Source of the DNA: Reticulitermes speratus
Taxonomy: Eukaryota; Arthropoda; Insecta; Blattodea; Rhinotermitidae
Direction: 5' to 3'
Length of the DNA stretch: 64,000 nt
NCBI GenBank assembly: GCA_021186555.1
Contig: JAJKFL010000427.1
Span: 19,058,505 to 19,122,504 of the forward strand
Shown: positions 59,406 to 64,000 of the stretch, in pieces
Position numbering within the stretch: position 1 is the first letter of the stretch
How the letters are laid out: every line of letters begins with the position of its first letter
Made by a program: the position numbers and the translations under genes
Notes under the pieces: generated by a model
What the model was told of the DNA's origin: nothing
The model's database searches: none
What the model saw: the letters and a program-made list of their open reading frames with translations, nothing else

Positions 59406-60807
59406 TACAAGCAGAAGTACTCTTTTCTCGCTCGGGATATGGCTGTTTTAACCCATCAGTATCACAATACATATGAGTTATAAATTCACATAAGAAAGGT
59501 GACAATAACAATTAAGAAGGCTTATATGTACGATATAAATACTGAAGTAAATTGATTTTTTTTTCACGTAACTCAAAAGTAAGCAGTGACTTATAGCTAA
59601 CAAGCAGAGGCAAAAGAATGACAGTACACTCACAGAATTTAAAAAAATACTGGAAATAAATTTTCAAATGGCGCTCAGAAAATCTATACTACAACAGGAA
59701 ACATAGTTTAACATGCTTGATATAATTACAACATATAATTATAACGTATTTGCTACATTAGGTACGCAGTGGGAGGCAGGAGACTTGGAGAAGAGGAAAA
59801 TGAAACAGCGACGTTAAATTGTTATATATAGGCCTATTAGATTAATACTAATAAAGTAACATAACTTTCACAATTACGGATTTTCTGACTCACTCAAAAT
59901 GCTCTAACTCATTTACGGCAAGCTTCAGGAACAATATGCTTTACATGTCTATTTGCAATAATGTTACGACAGTACAGAAAAGCTCTAGAAGTTTAACCAC
60001 ACGGACAACTGGCAGCAAGCGACATCACTACACCCAACACATCACACACATCTGTTACCTACCTCAGATAGGGTAAGGTTACCGTGGCTTGGGCAGTCTT
60101 CATGCAGTGCACAGAACACACTAATCTACATTACAGAAGCGTGACAATTGTTTTACACCAAACACTTACTTGGGGCTACCAACAGGATTATGAGAAATGC
60201 TACTTTGCAGAAATGAATTTAACACTGTACCACCAACTTCAATAATGACATTTCTTTTGGATTATGACCACAAAGTGTATTGCCTATAATTCTCAAAATA
60301 AACGGTGATCATTTCCCCAAAAGGAAACTTAATCAGATTGTCTTTGTAACGGTGAGGAGTTTTGTGTGAGGTAGAAACTTAATTTCTATATATTATTTAG
60401 GATGATTTTAGTTTCACAGCACGTAATGAAGGAGTTCCATTTCGACGGGCGCTTTAGGTTAAGACAGTGCAAACCCCGAAAATCAGCATGCGTATGTACA
60501 ACCACTCTGAAGACGTATTGTCCTATGAAGTTTATTACGATTGACGCGTATTTTCCTCTTTAACGTTACGTTCCAAAAGTAAGACTTGTTTCCCGCCAAA
60601 CAATTGACAATCAGTTAAAGAGCGCACATTAATTTTGTTCACTCTTTGTTAAAGCCTTCTCATTACATTCAATGTCTGGGCCTATTAAGTGTACAAACTC
60701 CAGACTTAACAAGCAGAAATAAAAGAAGGACGAATAGAGCTTCATAAGGAGAAGCGGGGCGATCGGTAACATCCACAAAATATCATTAGGATAGCAAAAT
60801 CGAAGAG
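59406..60807. other. KCNQ intron, nothing recognised
   Basis: No supported feature. Confidence 0.5.
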
Positions 60808-61045
60808 ATTTCAGGCTTCCGCCGAGGTATTGTAGAAGTCCTCCTTCTTCTGGGATGTTACGCAGCCTACGTTGGTAATTTCTTACCGATGTTTCGGGGC
60901 AAATTATCCTTCCCATTTTTAAAGGTCATCTTGGAATGCCTGACCCTTGAAGATGGGGCCGATACTGTCCCGAAATCGTTAGTAACAAATTAACTACCAA
61001 CCTACGAGGCGTAAGAGCCCATAATGGCGGAGACCTGAAACTCGA
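60808..61045. repeat. Foldback repeat, family C copy 4
   Basis: Most diverged family C copy: left TTTCAGGCTTCCGCCGAGG, CTTCTTCTGGGATGTTACGC, TTACCGATGTTTCGGG. Right GACCCTTGAAGATGGGGCC, GTCCCGAAATCG and ATGGCGGAGACCTGAAA. The outer ends GGCTTCCGCC and GGCGGAGACC are inverse to each other. Confidence 0.8.
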
Positions 61046-61397
61046 TGAGAATGAGGTGAGCTGGGTTTACATTAAGAATGCACCAGACAAGAAACGTCCT
61101 TATAAATTTAGTTGGTAAAATTGAGTGGAGAATTGTATTTAAAAAAACTGAAGAAGATGGGGCAAAAATATATATATTTTTAAAATAAATAGTGTGTGCG
61201 GCGTGGACTACATTCAAATGGCTCAGGTCAATATTCAGAGCGAGCTTTTCTTTACACGTCTGACGGCCATCAGATACTCAAGGACTCTTCTCTATGGAGT
61301 TGGTTTGTTTATTCTTGATTTGTGCAATGTTCTACTGGCAATTACATGCTGTGATTGATGATGAGACCTTTCGAGTAAATCGTCTTTTTGTCAACAT
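61046..61397. other. KCNQ intron, nothing recognised
   Basis: No supported feature. Confidence 0.45.
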
Positions 61398-61800
61398 AAT
61401 TAGCCCAATCGAACTTCTAGAGCTTTAAAAATAGGTACGGGAGGTTTGCTTTGAAGCTTCAGATACCAATGAATAACTGCATCGTCATTCCACAGTCTGT
61501 CTTGCGACAGATCCTTATCTCTTCCAAAGCGAGTTCTCCACAGAGTGCGAGACAGTTCTTCACATTTCAATATCCAGTAGCCCTCCCGTCTCCTTCCTCG
61601 TCTTCCAGTCACTTCAATCCTTCCCGCCATTTTTCTTTCAATCACGTGTTTTAGAAAGCAGTTCCTACGCAAGACGTGACCAATCCAGTGAGCATTCCTT
61701 CTTTTTATTGTCAGTAGGATACCCCACTCCTCCTTGACTCTTTGTAATACTTCATTTCTCACAAGATCGTTTCAACTGATCTTCCCCATCCTTCTTCAGC
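61398..61800 (-). pseudogene. LINE RT C-terminal fragment, second family
   Basis: Open minus-strand frame reading NEVLQRVKEEWGILLTIKRR, NAHWIGHVLRRNCFLKHVIE, RKMAGRIEVTGRRGRRREGY and LSRTLWRTRFGR. This is the distinctive C-terminal end of a different insect LINE family (usual form KEERNILHTIKRRKANWIGH). It ends in VIHWYLKLQ without polymerase sequence upstream, so it is a 5'-truncated insertion or gene fragment. Sense to KCNQ. Confidence 0.88.
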
Positions 61801-63236
61801 ACGCCAGTGGAGATAAAACTTTGACAGCGCCGAATGTGTACAAATAAACAGATTTATTGACCCCATTGAGCTTAGTTATGCAGCTAATCAACAAACACTC
61901 CGCCTTTTATGGAACTAAAAGTTTCACTGCACCACTCACAAAATCCCATTAAACGACTCCATCCTGAGGCAGACGAATCAATATCAATATAGCCTACCTT
62001 ATTCATCTAATATCCAAATTTATTATTGTCCACCCATTTACGCCCAAGTCCTACGAGAGTTCTCTTCTCTTCAGGTTGCTGACCAAAATTCTGTAGGAAC
62101 TTCTGATCAATAACATGCGTGCCATCTGTTACACGCATCCCATTTTCCTTTATTTGAACATCCTAAAAATATTCGTTGATTAAGCATTGTGAACTTCCTC
62201 TTAATTCCACAAAGGGCCAGAAATTAACGGCTATAAATATTTTCTTGTCTGTCTGTTCGACATCCACTTGTTTCAATTATGAAGACAAGGAATAGATTGT
62301 AACGAAATTTGCTATGAAATTCATGCTACTGGAGTTCACCACAAATTCACACCTTTTAATTTCCTAAATCGTTACTTGAAAAGTTCCAGAAGGGTGACTT
62401 TATGAGTTACCAGGGACAGAAGCTCAACGAATGAAATTTTGTAACTCATGTGATCAACATATCGTAGACACATGCGCGTGAGCATCCTTGTCATTGTCGC
62501 CGTTGCACATAACATGATGATCTAGTGAGGGAACATCGACGCTGGTGTCAGTTGAGATGTCGGCGTCGATTTTCTGTCTTGAAAATTTTTGGCTTCTCAG
62601 GTCCATGTTGAATCATATTCTAGGAAACTCCCATCCATCCAAAGCGTCTTCACAGGTTAATACATCTTAGGCCTGATATGTGCAAGCTTTTCCTTTCTTC
62701 CTAAGCATGCGTACTTGCAAAAAAACTGTACAATCGTTACAGATTACACAATATACATTCACTTCTTTATATCAATTTCTTCAATACTGTTCTTTTATGG
62801 AAGGAGAGAAATTTCGTATAGCATGTTTGATTCGGGTAGTTTGGGTTTCGTTTCATTATGTTTGGATATGTAGATTAATTGGGGATTGATGATGTCACAC
62901 AAGAATACCATGGGATTCGTACCCCATGACTATCTTCTGAAAGAATATCGAAGCCGTCATCCGAGTTTCTTTCTCCAGATTTTCTGCTTTCCGTATCTGC
63001 GTGGACAAAGTCTACAAAGGGCTCCTCAATCCGGAACTTCTTCCTTGTTTAATAAGTCGTTGGACAGACGTTCACATCTTTCTCTGCTTCCTGCGCTAAG
63101 TTCAGATGCATGAATCTGTCCATCCTTATATATTGAAAGAATATGGAAAACTTCATAATATACAGGATGACGCAAAAGTCACTTGCCCCTCGATGTTAAA
63201 CAACAGTTTCGAGTGTGACGTGGCTTTTACACCATT
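61801..63236. other. KCNQ intron, nothing recognised
   Basis: No KCNQ membrane exon or known repeat was seen. TATACAGGATGACGCAAAAG at about 63158 resembles a Tc1/mariner-type transposon end without a partner. Confidence 0.5.
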
Positions 63237-63295
63237 CTGTGTGTGTGTGTGTGTGTATGTATGTATGCACGTATGCATATGTGTATGTATGTGTA
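63237..63295. repeat. (GT)n and (TATG)n microsatellite
   Basis: A run of TG repeats is followed by TATGTATG-type units, ending just before the SINE, where it probably belongs to the SINE 3' tail. Confidence 0.9.
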
Positions 63296-63566
63296 AAGTT
63301 CGCCCTATAACCTGCCATGAAGGCACAGGTGGAGAGTAGATGTATAGCTCTACTCCTTTAATCTCGGCGCTAGGTGGGGTGGGTGGTTAACGCCACGACC
63401 CGACTGCTTTACCCCGGGAATAACCCGGTACCCATTGTATACAGGGCTGGGTGGGCCCCAGGGCCGGTCTGGACGGGTGCGGAAAATGTCGCCCCCACCG
63501 GGATTCGATCCCCGGACCGTCCAGTCTGTAAACGAGTCGCTATACCAATTACGCTATCCCGGCCCA
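63296..63566 (-). mobile_element. tRNA-derived SINE family A, copy 4
   Basis: Best-preserved copy. On the minus strand the head reads GGGCCGGGATAGCGTAATTG, GTATAGCGACTCG (A box) and GGTCCGGGGATCGAATCCCG (B box, about 63520-63501). The body is conserved (GGACCGG-type and GGTCGTGGCGTTAACC) and the tail near 63310 carries CATGAAGGCA in plus reading. Confidence 0.87.
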
Positions 63567-64000
63567 CATGTATGCATGTGCAGATGTAGCAAATAATTGT
63601 GGAAATATTAAATAATAAAGGAAGGGTCTTTTTGCAAAGGGAAAAATGTTCTTTAGATGCACGTAGAATAATAGTGTATGTCTGCAGTACAACGGAACTT
63701 ACATTTGGAGCGCCAGCTGATATAGTAATATGCATGTAAGCAGCACTTGCCACTTACAAAATGTGTCCTTAACTTGAGCACAGTAAAGACGGGAAGACGC
63801 ACTTGCCAAAGAGCAACTGATATTATGTTAGCGTATATGCCACTGTGTAAACGTACCCAGTTTCTTGATACGCTTACGCTAATTTCGCGACGAAATAAGT
63901 GATGTGTTCCATTACGGGGCCATCTATAAAAAAAACTGTTAAACCATCTGTAGAACGTATAAACTAATGTGGTGGCGAACTCAGAAATAAGAAGTTGGGC
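63567..64000. other. KCNQ intron, nothing recognised
   Basis: No supported feature up to the window edge. Confidence 0.45.

Noticed and set aside
1-64000. Endogenous virus or LTR retrotransposon
   Set aside because: I saw no gag, protease, integrase or RNase H signatures and no paired LTRs; all polymerase sequences are non-LTR type.

Overview
This window is eukaryotic, intron-dominated and insect-like. It has AT-rich non-coding DNA, many decayed retroelements, tRNA-derived SINEs and foldback repeats, and no prokaryotic gene organisation. The repeats resemble those known from Blattodea (cockroaches and termites): a jockey/CR1-like LINE with an SGNH-esterase ORF1, and short repeats ending in GAAACGTCGGTA. 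That lineage is an inference from recalled repeat style, not proof.

The one host gene I recognise is KCNQ (Kv7 voltage-gated K+ channel), on the minus strand. Three phase-compatible exons encode the cytoplasmic C-terminus: 56470-56292 (linker ahead of helix B), 14926-14856 (entry to helix B) and 2011-1884 (helix B, the calmodulin-binding segment). A CpG-rich candidate cassette exon, also phase-compatible, lies at 38006-37761. The membrane exons should lie beyond 64 kb and the last exons before position 1. Nearly everything else is intron of this gene.

The introns hold several layers. (1) A near-complete but damaged LINE lies at 3.8-8.7 kb. (2) Fragments of two other LINE families lie at 17.9, 19.4, 44.3, 55.8 and 61.4 kb, all on the minus strand, sense to KCNQ. 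(3) Five pieces of one tRNA-derived SINE and one copy of a second SINE are present. (4) A 3.5-kb satellite of about 44 copies of an 80-bp monomer with higher-order structure lies at 20.4-23.9 kb. (5) Two Tc1/mariner-superfamily relics, a pogo-like element and a pair of ~490-bp repeats are present. (6) There is a large population of foldback elements.

The most interesting signal is in the foldbacks. Elements at 56.6-57.4 kb and 13.4-13.7 kb, and a simpler unit at 25.7 kb, carry what reads as a type I hammerhead ribozyme: helix I, CUGANGA, helix II, GAAA, a minimal palindromic helix III, a GUH-type cleavage site, then the other strand of helix I. In the two large foldbacks the motif occurs as a divergent inverted pair, one per strand. 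The abundant GAAACGTCGGTA repeats look like decayed relatives. Hammerhead motifs of this minimal kind are known from Penelope-like elements and animal retrozymes; finding them here is from reading alone and needs a covariance-model search and a cleavage assay.
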